This document shows positions 18,767 to 30,253 of a stretch of 64,000 nt of DNA, one piece after another (positions within the stretch are counted from its first letter, which is position 1; the number at the start of each line of letters is the position of its first letter). Under the pieces are notes generated by a model, which was given only the letters and a program-made list of their open reading frames with translations, searched no databases and was not told where the DNA came from. The DNA is taken from the NCBI RefSeq assembly GCF_904846685.1, contig NZ_CAJHBQ010000004.1:62001-126000 (forward strand), given 5' to 3'. Made by a program: the position numbers and the translations under genes. Source of the stretch: Psychrobacter submarinus (lineage in GTDB: Bacteria > Pseudomonadota > Gammaproteobacteria > Pseudomonadales > Moraxellaceae).

Positions 18767-19933
18767 TTAGGCTTGAACAGCATCGACGATTTTTTGGGCA
18801 GCGCCCGCTAAGCCTTGAGCAGAGATGATTTTGACATCGGACTGCTCGAGCAGCTCGATACCTTTCTCAGCATTGTTACCTTCTAAGCGCACAACGACAG
18901 GTACTTGTACATCGACTTCTTTTACCGCGGCAATGATAGCTTCTGCAATCATGTCACAGCGCACGATACCGCCGAAGATGTTAATGAGTACGCCCTCGAC
19001 ACTGCTGTCTTCTAGAATAATCTTGAACGCTTCAACGACGCGATCTTTAGTTGCGCCGCCGCCAACGTCCAAGAAGTTAGCAGGCTTGCCGCCGTATAGC
19101 TTAATGATATCCATGGTCGCCATAGCAAGGCCGGCACCGTTGACCATACAACCGATGTTACCTTCTAGCGCAACATAGTTAAGGTCAAACTCTGCAGCTT
19201 TTAGCTCACGCTCATTTTCTTGCGTTTTGTCTTGTAGCGCGGCGATTTTTGGCAGACGGAATAACGCGTTTGAATCGATACCAATTTTGCCATCGACACA
19301 GACGATCTCGCCATTTTCACGTACCGCTAATGGGTTAACTTCGAGTAAAGCAAAGTCATTATCCACAAAGGCATTATAAGCACCAGTCATGATTTTCACG
19401 AACTGATTGATTTGTTTGCCTTCTAGACCTAACTGGAACGCAACATCACGCGCTTGATAAGGCATGAGACCGACTAATGGATCTACAGTGACTTTGAAGA
19501 TTTTTTCTGGCGTCTCATTAGCGACTTCTTCGATGTCAACGCCGCCTTCGGTTGAGGCCATAAAGGTGACACGGCGGGTAGAACGATCGACAACTGCGCC
19601 TAAATATAGCTCAGTCTGTACCGGATACATATCTTCTGCGACTAAGACAAAATTGACCGGTTGGCCATCAGCGTCAGTCTGAAAGGTGACTAAGTTAGTA
19701 CCGATAAGCTCATCAGCAACTTGCTTAGCTTCTTCGCGAGTTTTGACAAGTTTAACGCCGCCCGCTTTACCACGGCCACCCGCATGAACCTGCGCTTTGA
19801 TAACAGCGATGTCTGTTGGAGTCTTATCAAAAGCAGCGGCAGCTTCGTCACCGCTGTGAGCAACGATACCCTCTTGGATCGGTAGGCCGTAACTTTTCAA
19901 TAGCTCTTTGGCTTGATACTCATGTAAATTCAT
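18767..19933 (-). CDS. sucC: Succinyl-CoA synthetase beta subunit
   Basis: 388 aa, the standard length. The ATP-grasp domain starts [16 protein letters not shown] and includes [16 protein letters not shown] and the LEVNPLAV metal-binding segment; the C-terminal CoA-ligase domain has [19 protein letters not shown] and [17 protein letters not shown] lies 9 nt before the ATG. It is upstream of sucD on the same strand, 254 bp after lpd. Confidence 0.97.
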   Translation of the reverse strand: MNLHEYQAKELLKSYGLPIQEGIVAHSGDEAAAAFDKTPTDIAVIKAQVHAGGRGKAGGVKLVKTREEAKQVADELIGTNLVTFQTDADGQPVNFVLVAEDMYPVQTELYLGAVVDRSTRRVTFMASTEGGVDIEEVANETPEKIFKVTVDPLVGLMPYQARDVAFQLGLEGKQINQFVKIMTGAYNAFVDNDFALLEVNPLAVRENGEIVCVDGKIGIDSNALFRLPKIAALQDKTQENERELKAAEFDLNYVALEGNIGCMVNGAGLAMATMDIIKLYGGKPANFLDVGGGATKDRVVEAFKIILEDSSVEGVLINIFGGIVRCDMIAEAIIAAVKEVDVQVPVVVRLEGNNAEKGIELLEQSDVKIISAQGLAGAAQKIVDAVQA

Positions 19934-20187
19934 TGATTGTATCCTTTATTTTTTTCAATTGAGAAAATGATAATAAATAGTTAAACAAACGCGCCATGAT
20001 ATAACTGACAGCGCGCTTATTGTTAGCTAGAGCGATAATAATAGATAGCGCTACTAGCTGTAATTCTATGCTTAAGGTTGTCCGCATGACAGCGCATTAG
20101 CCTGCCAGTTTGACAGCTATTGACGCTTTAGTTGCCATCTTCTTTAGGACGAAGTGATGACTGACTAAGGACATACCTGCACGGATA

Positions 20188-21639
20188 CTATTTACGTTTT
20201 TTACGCTGAATAGCGTGAATAGCACGGCCATCAGCAGATAAGGCAGCTTCATGTACCGCTTCTGAAATCGTTGGATGCGCGAAAGTCATCAGCTGCAAAT
20301 CTTCGATACTAGAGACAAATTCCATCGCGATCATGCCCTGATGGACGATGTCGCCGGCGCCAGCAGAGATAGCATGCATACCGAGTAAACGATCGGTCTT
20401 AGCATCGGCAACGACTTTGATTGAGCCTTGCGCTTCACTTTGCGCCAGCGCGCGACCGTTAGCAGCTAGATTGAATGAGCCTGTTTTGACCTCATAGCCT
20501 GCATCCGCAGCTTCTTTTTCAGTCAGACCAACCCAAGCGATTTCTGGATGGGTATAGATAACGTTGATAATAGTGTCATAGTTGACTTGTGCTTTTTCGC
20601 CATGAATGCGCTCAACCGCCATCATGCCCTCTTCCATCGCTTTATGCGCGAGCATCGGGCCACGTACTAAATCGCCAATAGCATATACGCCATCTAGATT
20701 GGTTTTGCACTGATCATCGACATCGATAAGGCCGCGTTCGGTTAACGTCACACCGCTGTCCTCGCCAAGTAGCTTCTCAGAGTAAGCACGGCGACCGACA
20801 CAAACGATCAATTTATCAAAGCTCTCATCTGAGGCTTCGCCTTTGTTTTCGCTAGTGACGACGACTTGACCGTCTTTGACTTCTGCATTAGTCACTTTGG
20901 TATCGACGCGGATATCTAAGCCTTGTTTTTTGAACATCTTACGAGCTTCTTTGGCGATATCTTTATCCGCAGCGGCTAAAAATTCAGGCAGCGCTTCATA
21001 AACCACGACTTCCGCGCCCAAGCGACGCCATACTGAACCAAGCTCAAGACCGATAACGCCTGCACCAATCACGCCCAAGCGCTTTGGCGTCTCAGTGAAA
21101 TCAAGCGCGCCAGTCGAGTCGACGATATGCTCGTGATCGACTTTGGCAACTGGAATATCGATAGGCACAGAACCTGAGGCTAAGATAACGTTCTTGGCAG
21201 TAATAGTGCTTTCTGCATCATCCTCTAGCGCAACAAATTTAACTTTTTTGTCATCGCCTTTACCGTCGACTAACGTTCCCCAACCTTGTAGCCAGTCAAC
21301 ACCATTGCCCTTGAGTAGTGCCGCAACACCGCCGGTTAATTGCTTGACGATACCTTCTTTACGCTCAATCATCTTCTCGACGTTGATGCCGACATCACCA
21401 GTGCTGATGCCATGCTCGTCGAGCTCGTCTTTTGTCGCCTCATAGCGATGTGAGGTATCAAGTAAAGCTTTTGATGGAATACAACCAACGTTCAAGCAAG
21501 TACCGCCAAGCGCCGGCTCGCCTTTGTAAACACGTTTTTCGATACAAGCGACGCTCATACCCAACTGACCGGCACGAATAGCCGCTTCGTAACCACCAGG
21601 TCCGCCGCCGATAACGACTAGATCATAATTATCTTTCAT
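20188..21639 (-). CDS. lpd: Dihydrolipoyl dehydrogenase (E3 component)
   Basis: Reoxidises dihydrolipoamide of the 2-oxoglutarate dehydrogenase complex, and possibly other lipoyl complexes, with FAD and NAD. The 483-aa flavoprotein has the FAD loop [19 protein letters not shown], the redox disulfide [13 protein letters not shown], the NAD loop [16 protein letters not shown], and the C-terminal [13 protein letters not shown] with the active-site His. AGGA precedes the ATG by 8 nt. It follows sucB, but an intrinsic terminator stands between them (21875-21906), so it may have its own promoter. Confidence 0.96.
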   Translation of the reverse strand: MKDNYDLVVIGGGPGGYEAAIRAGQLGMSVACIEKRVYKGEPALGGTCLNVGCIPSKALLDTSHRYEATKDELDEHGISTGDVGINVEKMIERKEGIVKQLTGGVAALLKGNGVDWLQGWGTLVDGKGDDKKVKFVALEDDAESTITAKNVILASGSVPIDIPVAKVDHEHIVDSTGALDFTETPKRLGVIGAGVIGLELGSVWRRLGAEVVVYEALPEFLAAADKDIAKEARKMFKKQGLDIRVDTKVTNAEVKDGQVVVTSENKGEASDESFDKLIVCVGRRAYSEKLLGEDSGVTLTERGLIDVDDQCKTNLDGVYAIGDLVRGPMLAHKAMEEGMMAVERIHGEKAQVNYDTIINVIYTHPEIAWVGLTEKEAADAGYEVKTGSFNLAANGRALAQSEAQGSIKVVADAKTDRLLGMHAISAGAGDIVHQGMIAMEFVSSIEDLQLMTFAHPTISEAVHEAALSADGRAIHAIQRKKRK

Positions 21640-21874
21640 AGTAGTTTCCTAATATTTTTATCGTAAAATTTAGTTTGGCTCTATGCTATTGACGTTATTC
21701 TCGCTTGCATAGCTATTTATTTTAATCGATTGATAAAGCATCAAATTCAAGATGTATAGCTAATACACTATCTTGATAGGATGATTTATCTAAAATGAAT
21801 AGCGAGAGTTTTAAGGTGAAGTTTATTGTTCTAAACAGTAGGCAAGACAGAACATTTATTGACATAAAGTTAAA

Positions 21875-21906
21875 AAGCTTGTATTAGCAAATGCCAATAC
21901 AAGCTT
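21875..21906 (-). terminator. Intrinsic terminator between sucB and lpd
   Basis: Perfect 11-bp inverted repeat AAGCTTGTATT / AATACAAGCTT with a 10-nt loop, followed on the minus strand by TTTTT. It lies immediately after the sucB stop (21913). It separates sucAB from lpd, or sets a lower level of lpd by partial read-through. Confidence 0.75.
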
Positions 21907-21912
21907 AGAAGC

Positions 21913-23175
21913 TTATAGGTCTAATAACAGCATGGTTGGGTCTTCGACAAGATCCTTAAGTGTCACCAAGAACTGTACCGCCTCTTTACCATCAATCATA
22001 CGGTGATCGTACGACAGCGCTAGGTACATCATTGGCAAAATCTCAACCTTACCATCGACAGCCATCGGACGCTCATTAATCGCATGCATACCTAAGATAG
22101 CAGTTTGCGGTGGGTTCAAGATAGGCGTTGACATGAGTGAGCCAAAGACACCGCCGTTAGAGATGGTGAACGTACCGCCTGTCAGCTCATCAAGACCGAG
22201 CTTACCTTCTTGTGCCTTACCGCCAAGCTCACGGATTTTGCTTTCGACATCCGCCATGCTCATCTGATCCGTGTCACGAAGTACAGGTACAACTAAACCG
22301 CGATCTGATGATACAGCAACACCGATATCATAAAAACCATGATAGACGATATCATCGCCATCGAGTGAGGCGTTCACTGCTGGGAAACGTTTTAGCGCTT
22401 CAGTAGCAGCTTTGACGAATAACGACATAAAGCCTAGACGCACACCATGACGCTTCTCAAACTGATCTTTGTACTTAGTACGCATATCCATTAGTGGCTT
22501 CATGTTGACTTCGTTGAACGTCGTCAGCATCGCTGTTTCTTGAGTCGCTGATAGTAGACGCTCGGCAACACGCTTACGCAAACGAGTCATCGGTACGCGC
22601 TTTTCGCTACGCTCGCCCGATTCGGCGACTGGCGTCCCCTTATCGTTTTTGATGCTGCTATCGGCTTTGAGTTTAGGGCTTGCCATATCAGATTTGGTAA
22701 CTCGGCCATCACGGCCACTGCCTTCGACATTTTTTGGATCAACGCCAGACTCTTTCGCCGCTTTACGTACCGCTGGGCTTTGGTCTTTATGATCGTCTTC
22801 TTTTTTGTCTGTCGCTTGTACTGGCTCACCGCCATCAGCTGCTTGCTTTTTCTGTACTGGCGCCACAGGCTGATCTGGATTGACGGCTGGAGCTTCCGCA
22901 TCATCACCGCTGCTGTCTTCACTATCGGTACTGCCGCTAGCGCCAGCTTCAAACTCAGCGATAAGATCGTCTGACTCAACCGTATCATCGACTTGCTTAA
23001 CGATTTTGGTGACTACGCCGTCATCTGGAGCGACTACTTCTAATACAACTTTGTCCGTTTCGATTTCCGCTAAGATATCATCACGGTTGACTTGTTGACC
23101 TTCAGTAACGTGCCACTCAACGATCGTGCCATCAGCTACCGATTCTGGAAACACGGGGGCTTTAATCTCAGCCAT
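21913..23175 (-). CDS. sucB: 2-oxoglutarate dehydrogenase E2, dihydrolipoyllysine succinyltransferase
   Basis: Core of the 2-oxoglutarate dehydrogenase complex. The 420-aa protein has one N-terminal lipoyl domain ([11 protein letters not shown], lipoylated Lys), an acidic Ser/Asp/Ala-rich linker, an E1/E3-binding domain ([22 protein letters not shown]) and the acyltransferase domain ending in [12 protein letters not shown] with the catalytic His. ATG at 23175 is chosen because AAGGAG stands 7 nt upstream; the frame extends 20 codons further. It follows sucA and precedes a terminator. Confidence 0.97.
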   Translation of the reverse strand: MAEIKAPVFPESVADGTIVEWHVTEGQQVNRDDILAEIETDKVVLEVVAPDDGVVTKIVKQVDDTVESDDLIAEFEAGASGSTDSEDSSGDDAEAPAVNPDQPVAPVQKKQAADGGEPVQATDKKEDDHKDQSPAVRKAAKESGVDPKNVEGSGRDGRVTKSDMASPKLKADSSIKNDKGTPVAESGERSEKRVPMTRLRKRVAERLLSATQETAMLTTFNEVNMKPLMDMRTKYKDQFEKRHGVRLGFMSLFVKAATEALKRFPAVNASLDGDDIVYHGFYDIGVAVSSDRGLVVPVLRDTDQMSMADVESKIRELGGKAQEGKLGLDELTGGTFTISNGGVFGSLMSTPILNPPQTAILGMHAINERPMAVDGKVEILPMMYLALSYDHRMIDGKEAVQFLVTLKDLVEDPTMLLLDL

Positions 23176-23350
23176 CGATATACTCCTTAGATTGGGATAA
23201 ATATTATTTATTATGAAATTGTGGTAACCAGCCAAATCATTTGATTCACTTTAATTTAGTACTTTGTTCCAATACTGTGGTGAAATGAATAACACTCTGA
23301 CTGCTACCACCTGTTTGTTTGATCTTTCTTAAAGCTAATACTGTCAAAAA

Positions 23351-26233
23351 CTACTTTGTCAATTGTGAGACTTCTACACCTAAGCCGCCGGCAATTAAGT
23401 CTTGCTGCTGACTGGCATGCAATTTTGGCGATCCAGTAGCTGGTGCGGCACTTGCTGGACGCGCAACAGGCTCCATCACTTTCGCTTTGGTTGGGTGCGG
23501 AACCACAATACGGAACATATGCGGCGCTAGATAATACCAAGCCCCTTGGTTTAAAGGCTCCTCTTGCGTCCAAACGATCTCTTTTAAATTGCTGTATTTA
23601 TCAAATTCAGCGATCAAACGCTCTTCTGGTAGCGGGTATAGCTGCTCAATACGTACGATAGCCACATGGTCTAAGCCCAATTCACGGCGCTGCTCGAGTA
23701 AGTCATAATAGACCTTACCCCCACAAAGCACTAAACGGGTAATTTTATCGTTATCCTGCTCATCAATCTCAGAGATCACCGTCTCGAACTTATGACCAGT
23801 CGATAACTCTTCTAGCTCTGAGGTAGCAAGCTTATGACGTAATAAGCTCTTCGGCGACATTACGATCAAAGGCTTACGAATCGGACGTACTGCTTGACGA
23901 CGCAGGGCATGGAATATCTGCGCTGGTGTCGTTGGAGTAATCACTTGCATGTTATCTTCAGCACACAGCTGCAAGAAGCGCTCAAGACGAGCTGAAGAGT
24001 GCTCAGGACCCTGACCTTCATAGCCATGCGGTAATAACATGGTCAAGCCGCACACGCGCTGCCACTTAGTCTCACCACTAGCGATAAACTGGTCGATGAC
24101 CATTTGTGCGCCATTGACAAAGTCACCAAACTGAGCTTCCCAAACGATTAATGCATTTGGCACAGTCGTAGCATAACCATATTCAAAAGCAAGCACTGCC
24201 TCTTCTGATAAAAGCGAGTTATAAATTGCAAAGCGCGCTTGATCTTTACTCATATGCGCTAATGGCACGTACATACTGCCATCGTTCATATTGTAGATCT
24301 CGCTATGACGATGCGAGAAAGTACCCCGGCCAACATCTTCGCCAGTGATACGTACTAAGGTTTTGTCATGGTCAACTAAGCTGGCGTAAGCGAGTGTTTC
24401 AGCCGCGCCCCAGTTTAGTGGCTCTTCACCGGTTTGCATCGCTAAACGCTGCTCAACCACCTTTTGTACTTGACGCTGTAGCTTATAACCTTCAGGCATC
24501 ACTGCCATCTGCTTACCATAGCCTTTTAGGATGTCGATATCGACGCCAGTATCCCAGTCATCTTCTAACTCATGACCTAAATAAGGGGTCCAATCGACAA
24601 ACAGTGCTTCATCAGGCTCACTCACTAAAGAGTTCGCGACATACTCGCCGCGATCTAGTGATTCGCGGTATTCGTCTTCGTATTTAGCGGCTTCATCTTT
24701 GCTAATAACGCCTGCATCGATAAGCTTATTGGTATAAATAGTGCGCGTCGTTGGCAGTTTTTTAATCACTGAATACATCAGTGGCTGCGTTGCTGAAGGC
24801 TCATCCGCTTCGTTATGACCATTACGACGATAGCAGAAGAGGTCAATAACGATGTCTTTGCCGAACTCATGGCGATAATCTAGTGCCAATTGCGCGGCAA
24901 ACACTACCGACTCAGGATCATCACCATTCACATGTAAGATAGGCGCATGTACCATCTTAGCAATATCTGTACAGTACTCTGTCGAGCGCGCATCTTCTTG
25001 ACGGCTAGTGGTAAAACCAACTTGGTTGTTAATAACGATATGTACTGTACCGCCAGTAGTATAAGCGCGGGTCTGTGACATCTGGAAAGTTTCTTGTACA
25101 ACACCCTGCGCTGCAAAAGCAGCATCACCATGAACGACAATCGGTAATACCGAATTACCGTCTTTACCATGATCTTTTGGCTGGTCATTACGGCGAACTT
25201 GACGGGCGCGTACTGAACCTTGTAATACAGGTCCCACAATCTCAAGATGTGATGGGTTAAAGGCCAAGGCCAAATGTGCCTCTCCGCCAGGTGTCATCAC
25301 GTTTGAAGAATAACCATTATGGTACTTGACGTCACCTGAGCCTTTTTCTGGCTGCACTTTACCGTCAAACTCATCGAATAGGTCCGCTGGATTCTTACCT
25401 AGGATATTGACGAGTAAGTTTAGGCGTCCACGGTGCGCCATACCGATGACCATCTCTTTGGTGCCGTAGCCACCAGCGCGCTGAATGATCTCGTTTACCG
25501 CAGGAATAAAGCTCTCACCGCCTTCTAGACCGAAGCGTTTTACCCCAGTATATTTACGTGCTAAGTATTTTTCTAATCCTTCAGCAGCCGTTAAGCGCTC
25601 AAGAATAGATAAGCGCTTTTCTTTATCGAATTCTATATGACCAAGATTGCTTTCCATATACTGCTCCATCCAGCGCTTCTCAACGCTAGTGGTCACATGC
25701 ATATACTCGATACCGATATAACGGCAATAGACGCGCTCCATGATCTCAATGATCTCACGTAGCGACGCTTCAGGCTTACCAATTTTTAAATCATTGGTCG
25801 GAAAGACGGTATCTAAATCAGCTTCTGATAAGTTGTGGTAGGCCAGTGTTAAGTCTTCGACTTTGTCACGTGGATGCAAATCTAAGGGATCAAGCTGGGC
25901 ACGGCGATGACCGCGGCGACGGTAAGCGGAGATGAGCTGCTGTACGCCCATTTGCTTAGGGTCAGCACAATTAGCAGTGCTATCACTATTAGCAGCTGAG
26001 GCACCAGCTTTGTTTGCCGTTTGATTGCGTGCCAGTAACAAGAACTGATCTTGAATGGCGTTATGCTTAGCATCATTTGGCGATTGATATTGTTTGAAGT
26101 ACTGCTGCCAATTCTCATCGACACTGTTAGGGTCGGTTAAGAACTGCTCATAAAGCGCTTCGATATAATGAGCATTATCAGCGGCAAGTTCTGTGTATCC
26201 TGCATCGGCTTTTCTTTGAGTTGTACTATTCAT
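23351..26233 (-). CDS. sucA: 2-oxoglutarate dehydrogenase E1
   Basis: Thiamine-diphosphate-dependent decarboxylase of the TCA cycle. The 960-aa protein is of normal length and shows an N-terminal E2-binding region (YIEALYEQFLTDP), GMAHRGRLNLL, the ThDP/metal segment HGDAAFAAQG with NNQVGFTT, CYRRNGHNEADEPS, and the C-terminal transketolase domain (EDVGRGTFSHRH, LPHGYEGQGPEHSSAR). The ATG at 26233 lacks a strong ribosome site. It opens the sucAB unit after a 600-bp gap from sdhB, which has its own terminator, so sucA must have its own promoter in that gap. Confidence 0.97.
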   Translation of the reverse strand: MNSTTQRKADAGYTELAADNAHYIEALYEQFLTDPNSVDENWQQYFKQYQSPNDAKHNAIQDQFLLLARNQTANKAGASAANSDSTANCADPKQMGVQQLISAYRRRGHRRAQLDPLDLHPRDKVEDLTLAYHNLSEADLDTVFPTNDLKIGKPEASLREIIEIMERVYCRYIGIEYMHVTTSVEKRWMEQYMESNLGHIEFDKEKRLSILERLTAAEGLEKYLARKYTGVKRFGLEGGESFIPAVNEIIQRAGGYGTKEMVIGMAHRGRLNLLVNILGKNPADLFDEFDGKVQPEKGSGDVKYHNGYSSNVMTPGGEAHLALAFNPSHLEIVGPVLQGSVRARQVRRNDQPKDHGKDGNSVLPIVVHGDAAFAAQGVVQETFQMSQTRAYTTGGTVHIVINNQVGFTTSRQEDARSTEYCTDIAKMVHAPILHVNGDDPESVVFAAQLALDYRHEFGKDIVIDLFCYRRNGHNEADEPSATQPLMYSVIKKLPTTRTIYTNKLIDAGVISKDEAAKYEDEYRESLDRGEYVANSLVSEPDEALFVDWTPYLGHELEDDWDTGVDIDILKGYGKQMAVMPEGYKLQRQVQKVVEQRLAMQTGEEPLNWGAAETLAYASLVDHDKTLVRITGEDVGRGTFSHRHSEIYNMNDGSMYVPLAHMSKDQARFAIYNSLLSEEAVLAFEYGYATTVPNALIVWEAQFGDFVNGAQMVIDQFIASGETKWQRVCGLTMLLPHGYEGQGPEHSSARLERFLQLCAEDNMQVITPTTPAQIFHALRRQAVRPIRKPLIVMSPKSLLRHKLATSELEELSTGHKFETVISEIDEQDNDKITRLVLCGGKVYYDLLEQRRELGLDHVAIVRIEQLYPLPEERLIAEFDKYSNLKEIVWTQEEPLNQGAWYYLAPHMFRIVVPHPTKAKVMEPVARPASAAPATGSPKLHASQQQDLIAGGLGVEVSQLTK

Positions 26234-26765
26234 AATAATCGTCTATTTCATAGATAAATGAATGGAAGTTGCGGGTTGTACTTATAATTATTAGTAACTT
26301 TTAGAACGTCTTGGGCTAAATCAATTATTTGTGAACGCTCAGTCTTATTATCTTAGTCGTTTGATAATAATAATTTATATATACTAGCTCTAGCCATAAC
26401 TATGTCTATCGCTTAGTTTTAACTTTGAAGCGCTCATTAGCGTTTATGGTTTAAAGAGTCTATCGGCTACAAATATTGTATCCTTTTACTCTCGTCACTC
26501 TCACTAAATGATGCTCCCTAGGGTAGCACGGCCCACAAGCTAACCATAGTTTGTTTGTTCAATACTAGGTATTTAAGTAATGAATATTCACTATCATAGC
26601 CAATGTTAAATACATTGAGCCACTACTAATGAGCATAAAAAACCAACATAGAAAGCGAAAATTTCGTTAATTAAGCTATTATGGCCTATGATAACATTTT
26701 CGCTCGTAAGTTTTTATGGCTAGTTTGTCATTATCGCTGTACTTAGCACAAAATATTAACAAAAG
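26234..26765. other. sucA upstream region, no gene seen
   Basis: This AT-rich stretch lies between the sdhB terminator and sucA. No ORF or RNA gene is convincing. It must contain the sucA promoter on the minus strand, but I could not pick one pair of hexamers with confidence. A spaced inverted repeat GCGAAAAT / ATTTTCGC lies near 26655-26704. Confidence 0.4.
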
Positions 26766-26796
26766 AAAAACACCGCCTTAGGACGGTGTTTTTTTT
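26766..26796 (-). terminator. Intrinsic terminator after sdhB
   Basis: AAAAACACCG pairs with CGGTGTTTTT; an inner CC/GG pair flanks the small loop. A T tract follows on both strands. It lies 40 bp past the sdhB stop and ends the sdhCDAB transcript. Confidence 0.8.
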
Positions 26797-26835
26797 GTGT
26801 CTGATAAATAGTATGTCGCTTATTGACCTACTAGA

Positions 26836-27546
26836 TTAGCCTGCTTGATCGATAAGCAAATTACGCAGATGACCGATAGCTTTGGTTGGGTTTAAGCCTT
26901 TTGGACAGACTGAAACGCAGTTCATAATACCGCGGCAGCGGAACAAGCTGAACGGATCATCTAAACGCGCTAGGCGAGCTTGCGCATCCGTATCACGACT
27001 ATCCGCTACGAAGCGATAGGCGTGTAATAATGCTGATGGGCCCAAGAATTTATCTGGGTTCCACCAAAATGAAGGGCAGCTGGTCGAACAGCAAGCACAT
27101 AGAATACACTCATAAAGACCATTCAACTGCTCGCGCTGCTCAGGAGACTGTAAGCGCTCTGTCGGCGGTGCTGGCTGATCATTAATCAAATAAGGATGTA
27201 CTTTTTCGTACTGCTCATAGAACTGGTTCATATCTACGACTAGGTCACGAACGACTGGCAGTCCAGGTAGCGGTCTGATGGTAATCTTCTCAGGTAGCGT
27301 GTTCATGTTAATAAGACAGGCTAGGCCATTTTTACCATTGATGTTCATACCGTCCGAACCACAAATACCTTCACGGCACGAGCGGCGGAAAGTGATGGTC
27401 TCATCTTCTTTCTTTAGGCGTAATAATAAATCAAGCAACATACGATCTGACTCTAGTAGCTCAATCGTATAGGTTTGCATGCGCGGCGCTGCGTCCACAT
27501 CAGGATCGTAGCGATAAATTTCGATGGTGCGAGTACCTCGGCTCAT
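26836..27546 (-). CDS. sdhB: Succinate dehydrogenase iron-sulfur subunit
   Basis: Relays electrons from FAD to quinone through three Fe-S clusters. The 236-aa protein has the [2Fe-2S] ligands CREGICGSDG and GLAC, then CILCACCSTSCPSFWW and CRGIMNCVSVCPKGLNP for the [4Fe-4S] and [3Fe-4S] clusters. ATG at 27546 is preferred with GGAG 10 nt upstream; a GTG at 27561 is in frame but overlaps that site. It is last in the sdhCDAB operon. Confidence 0.97.
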   Translation of the reverse strand: MSRGTRTIEIYRYDPDVDAAPRMQTYTIELLESDRMLLDLLLRLKKEDETITFRRSCREGICGSDGMNINGKNGLACLINMNTLPEKITIRPLPGLPVVRDLVVDMNQFYEQYEKVHPYLINDQPAPPTERLQSPEQREQLNGLYECILCACCSTSCPSFWWNPDKFLGPSALLHAYRFVADSRDTDAQARLARLDDPFSLFRCRGIMNCVSVCPKGLNPTKAIGHLRNLLIDQAG

Positions 27547-27722
27547 ATTGCTAAACTCCACACTTAGTAAGGGCTGGCATACAAGGATTTTATTCTCTTA
27601 GCGTAGGCGCTGCTGAGTAACTTGTAGCTGGCAGTAAACTGCCTAAAATTAAATATCTTAATACTTTATTGGTACTAGCGCACTAGTATGCGCTAGTACC
27701 AAACGATCCAAATAGCGATTGA

Positions 27723-29573
27723 CTAATAAACACGAACTTTTGGTTCAATATAATCGACCGTCAATGGCGTCTTACGTACAGGCTTATAAATGATACGGTT
27801 ATCATCAGAGTACCAGATGGTATGCTTCATCCAGTCGTGATCGTTACGACCATTTGGCGCATAATCATCGTCTTCAGGACGGTCATAGTCGGCAACACTG
27901 TGCGCGCCGCGGCTCTCATGACGGCTAGCTGCTGAGATCATCGTCGCTTTGGCTACTTCGTATAAGTTAATCACTTCAAAAGCTTCGATACGCGCGGTGT
28001 TAAATACTTGCGACTTATCTGCTAAATGAATATGATCGATCTTTTCTTCTAGCGCCAATAGCTTCTCTACGCCTTCATCCATAAGCGCTTGCGTACGGAA
28101 GACGCTAGCATGCTTTTGCATAATTGCGCGAATCTCATCAGCAACGTCTTGTGCATTGTAGCCTTCGGTTGACTGCTGTAGCTTATTCAAACGGCCAACC
28201 GTAAAGTCTAGCACATGAGTATCTAGCGGCTTGTAGTTATGATCGTTATGATGGAATCCATCAACGATATGCTTGCCTGCTGCACGGCCAAAGACGACTA
28301 AATCAAGCAGTGAGTTAGTACCTAAACGGTTAGCGCCGTGGACACTAACGCAAGCGCACTCGCCAATAGCATATAGACCTTTGACAATCGTGCCTTCGCT
28401 ATACAGACCTTCGTCGTCGGTACCAGCTTCTAAATTCGGGGTGATGACCTGGCCATGAATCGTGGTTGGAATACCGCCCATCATGTAGTGAATCGTCGGA
28501 ATCACCGGAATAGGCTCTTTGGTGATATCGACGTTAGCAAAGTTTTTACCAATCTCAAATACCGATGGCAAACGCTTCATAATCGTATCAACGCCCAAAT
28601 GGGTCATATCCATAACGATATAGTCAGCATTTGGTCCACAGCCGCGGCCTTCTTTGATTTCTTGGTCCATAGAGCGCGATACAAGATCACGTGGCGCTAA
28701 GTCTTTGACCGTTGGCGCGTAACGCTCCATAAAGGCTTCGCCATCTTTGTTACGTAAGATAGCGCCTTCACCGCGGCAGCCTTCGGTCAATAGTACACCG
28801 GCTCCGGCCACACCCGTTGGGTGAAACTGCCAGAACTCCATGTCTTGTAGAGGAACGCCAGCGCGAACCGCCATGCCGATACCGTCGCCAGTATTGATAT
28901 AAGCGTTAGTAGAAGCAGCAAAAATACGACCCGCACCGCCCGTTGCCAGTACAGTCACTGGCGACTGGAATACTGCAACCGTGCCCGTCTCTTGCTCAAG
29001 AGCGATAACACCGTTGATATTACCGTCTTCGTCTTTGATCAAATCAAGAGCAATCCACTCGATAAAGAACTGCGTACCTTGTTCAAGGTTCTTTTGATAT
29101 AAAGTATGCAACAACGCGTGACCGGTTCTATCAGCTGCCGCGCAAGCACGTTGCACCGCTTTTTCGCCGTAGTTTGAGGTATGACCACCAAACGGGCGCT
29201 GATAAATCGTGCCATCTTCGTTACGGTCAAAGGGCATACCCATGTGCTCAAGCTCGTAAACCACTTTTGGCGCTTCACGGCACATATATTCGATAGCGTC
29301 TTGATCGCCTAACCAGTCTGAACCTTTGACGGTATCGTAAAAGTGGAAATGCCAGTTGTCATTGCTCATGTTCCCCAAACTTGCACCAATACCACCTTGA
29401 GCGGCTACAGTATGTGAGCGTGTTGGGAATACTTTCGTGATTACCGCAACATTCATACCCGACTCAGCCAGTTGTAGCGAGGCACGCATACCTGAGCCAC
29501 CACCGCCGACGATGACTGCATCGTAATTAAGGGTTTTGATGTTACTAATAGTATTGTCTTGTCTTGTTGCCAT
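27723..29573 (-). CDS. sdhA: Succinate dehydrogenase flavoprotein subunit
   Basis: Oxidises succinate to fumarate. The 616-aa protein starts with the FAD loop AVIVGGGGSGMRASLQLAE, has TRSHTVAAQGG with the His that binds FAD covalently, WQFHPTG, GCRGEGAILRN, ARDLVSRSM and the HGANRLGTNSLLDLVVFG segment. AGGA lies 9 nt before the ATG. It stands between sdhD (272 bp upstream) and sdhB (176 bp downstream); these gaps are longer than usual for an sdh operon. Confidence 0.98.
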   Translation of the reverse strand: MATRQDNTISNIKTLNYDAVIVGGGGSGMRASLQLAESGMNVAVITKVFPTRSHTVAAQGGIGASLGNMSNDNWHFHFYDTVKGSDWLGDQDAIEYMCREAPKVVYELEHMGMPFDRNEDGTIYQRPFGGHTSNYGEKAVQRACAAADRTGHALLHTLYQKNLEQGTQFFIEWIALDLIKDEDGNINGVIALEQETGTVAVFQSPVTVLATGGAGRIFAASTNAYINTGDGIGMAVRAGVPLQDMEFWQFHPTGVAGAGVLLTEGCRGEGAILRNKDGEAFMERYAPTVKDLAPRDLVSRSMDQEIKEGRGCGPNADYIVMDMTHLGVDTIMKRLPSVFEIGKNFANVDITKEPIPVIPTIHYMMGGIPTTIHGQVITPNLEAGTDDEGLYSEGTIVKGLYAIGECACVSVHGANRLGTNSLLDLVVFGRAAGKHIVDGFHHNDHNYKPLDTHVLDFTVGRLNKLQQSTEGYNAQDVADEIRAIMQKHASVFRTQALMDEGVEKLLALEEKIDHIHLADKSQVFNTARIEAFEVINLYEVAKATMISAASRHESRGAHSVADYDRPEDDDYAPNGRNDHDWMKHTIWYSDDNRIIYKPVRKTPLTVDYIEPKVRVY

Positions 29574-29845
29574 TGTGATTTTCCTAATGCCTGTTTGTGC
29601 TCGCGCCTGTGTTATTTATACAAGATGCCAGCGAAGTAACTACAAGGGCTATCTACTATCTAAATCTGTGCTATACACTTATAAAAGATAAGAGCTTGGC
29701 GCGTTATGACCGTTGTCATCGGTATTTATTGATATAGCGACTGGCCTGTAAGAATTAAAATGCTAGGCGCTACTGTCAAAAATAGCTTAAGCGCTAATGG
29801 TTATAATCAAGCGAACGCATCACTTATCAAGCGTAATGCTAAAAA

Positions 29846-30253
29846 TTATACGGCGATAACGCCAAAGCCATTGCCCCAAAAGATCATGATGCCCCAGAAC
29901 AAATAAACTAAAATGGCAAGAATCATAAAAGTCTGTAGTACCATTCTGAGTTTAGTAGCACTTTCGCCCATCTTTCCTGAAGTGATATAGTCAGTAAACA
30001 CAGTCCACATACCTACCCACGCGTGGCCAGCTAATGCCAAAATAGCAACTAAGCTAAATAGACGCATAGGTAAGCTGTACATAAAGCTCGACCATTCTAG
30101 AAAGGTCACGTCTCCATGGGTCAAAAAGAAGCCCAGTAATACGATACTGTACACCGCTAGAACAATAGCACTAATGCGCTGCACCATCCAATCACGCGTT
30201 CCTGAACCAGTAAGGCCTGTAGCGCTTTTTACTCCTGAATTATTCTTTATCAT
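29846..30253 (-). CDS. sdhD: Succinate dehydrogenase membrane anchor subunit
   Basis: About 135-aa integral membrane anchor with three hydrophobic segments (AIVLAVYSIVLLGFFLTH; LFSLVAILALAGHAWVGMW; LQTFMILAILVYLFWGIMI). It has the conserved RDWMVQRISA start and a candidate haem-ligand His in GHAWVGMWTVFTDYI. ATG at 30253 overlaps the sdhC stop (TAATG), implying coupled translation; the frame is open five codons further upstream. With SdhC it forms the quinone site and binds haem b. Confidence 0.93.
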   Translation of the reverse strand: MIKNNSGVKSATGLTGSGTRDWMVQRISAIVLAVYSIVLLGFFLTHGDVTFLEWSSFMYSLPMRLFSLVAILALAGHAWVGMWTVFTDYITSGKMGESATKLRMVLQTFMILAILVYLFWGIMIFWGNGFGVIAV

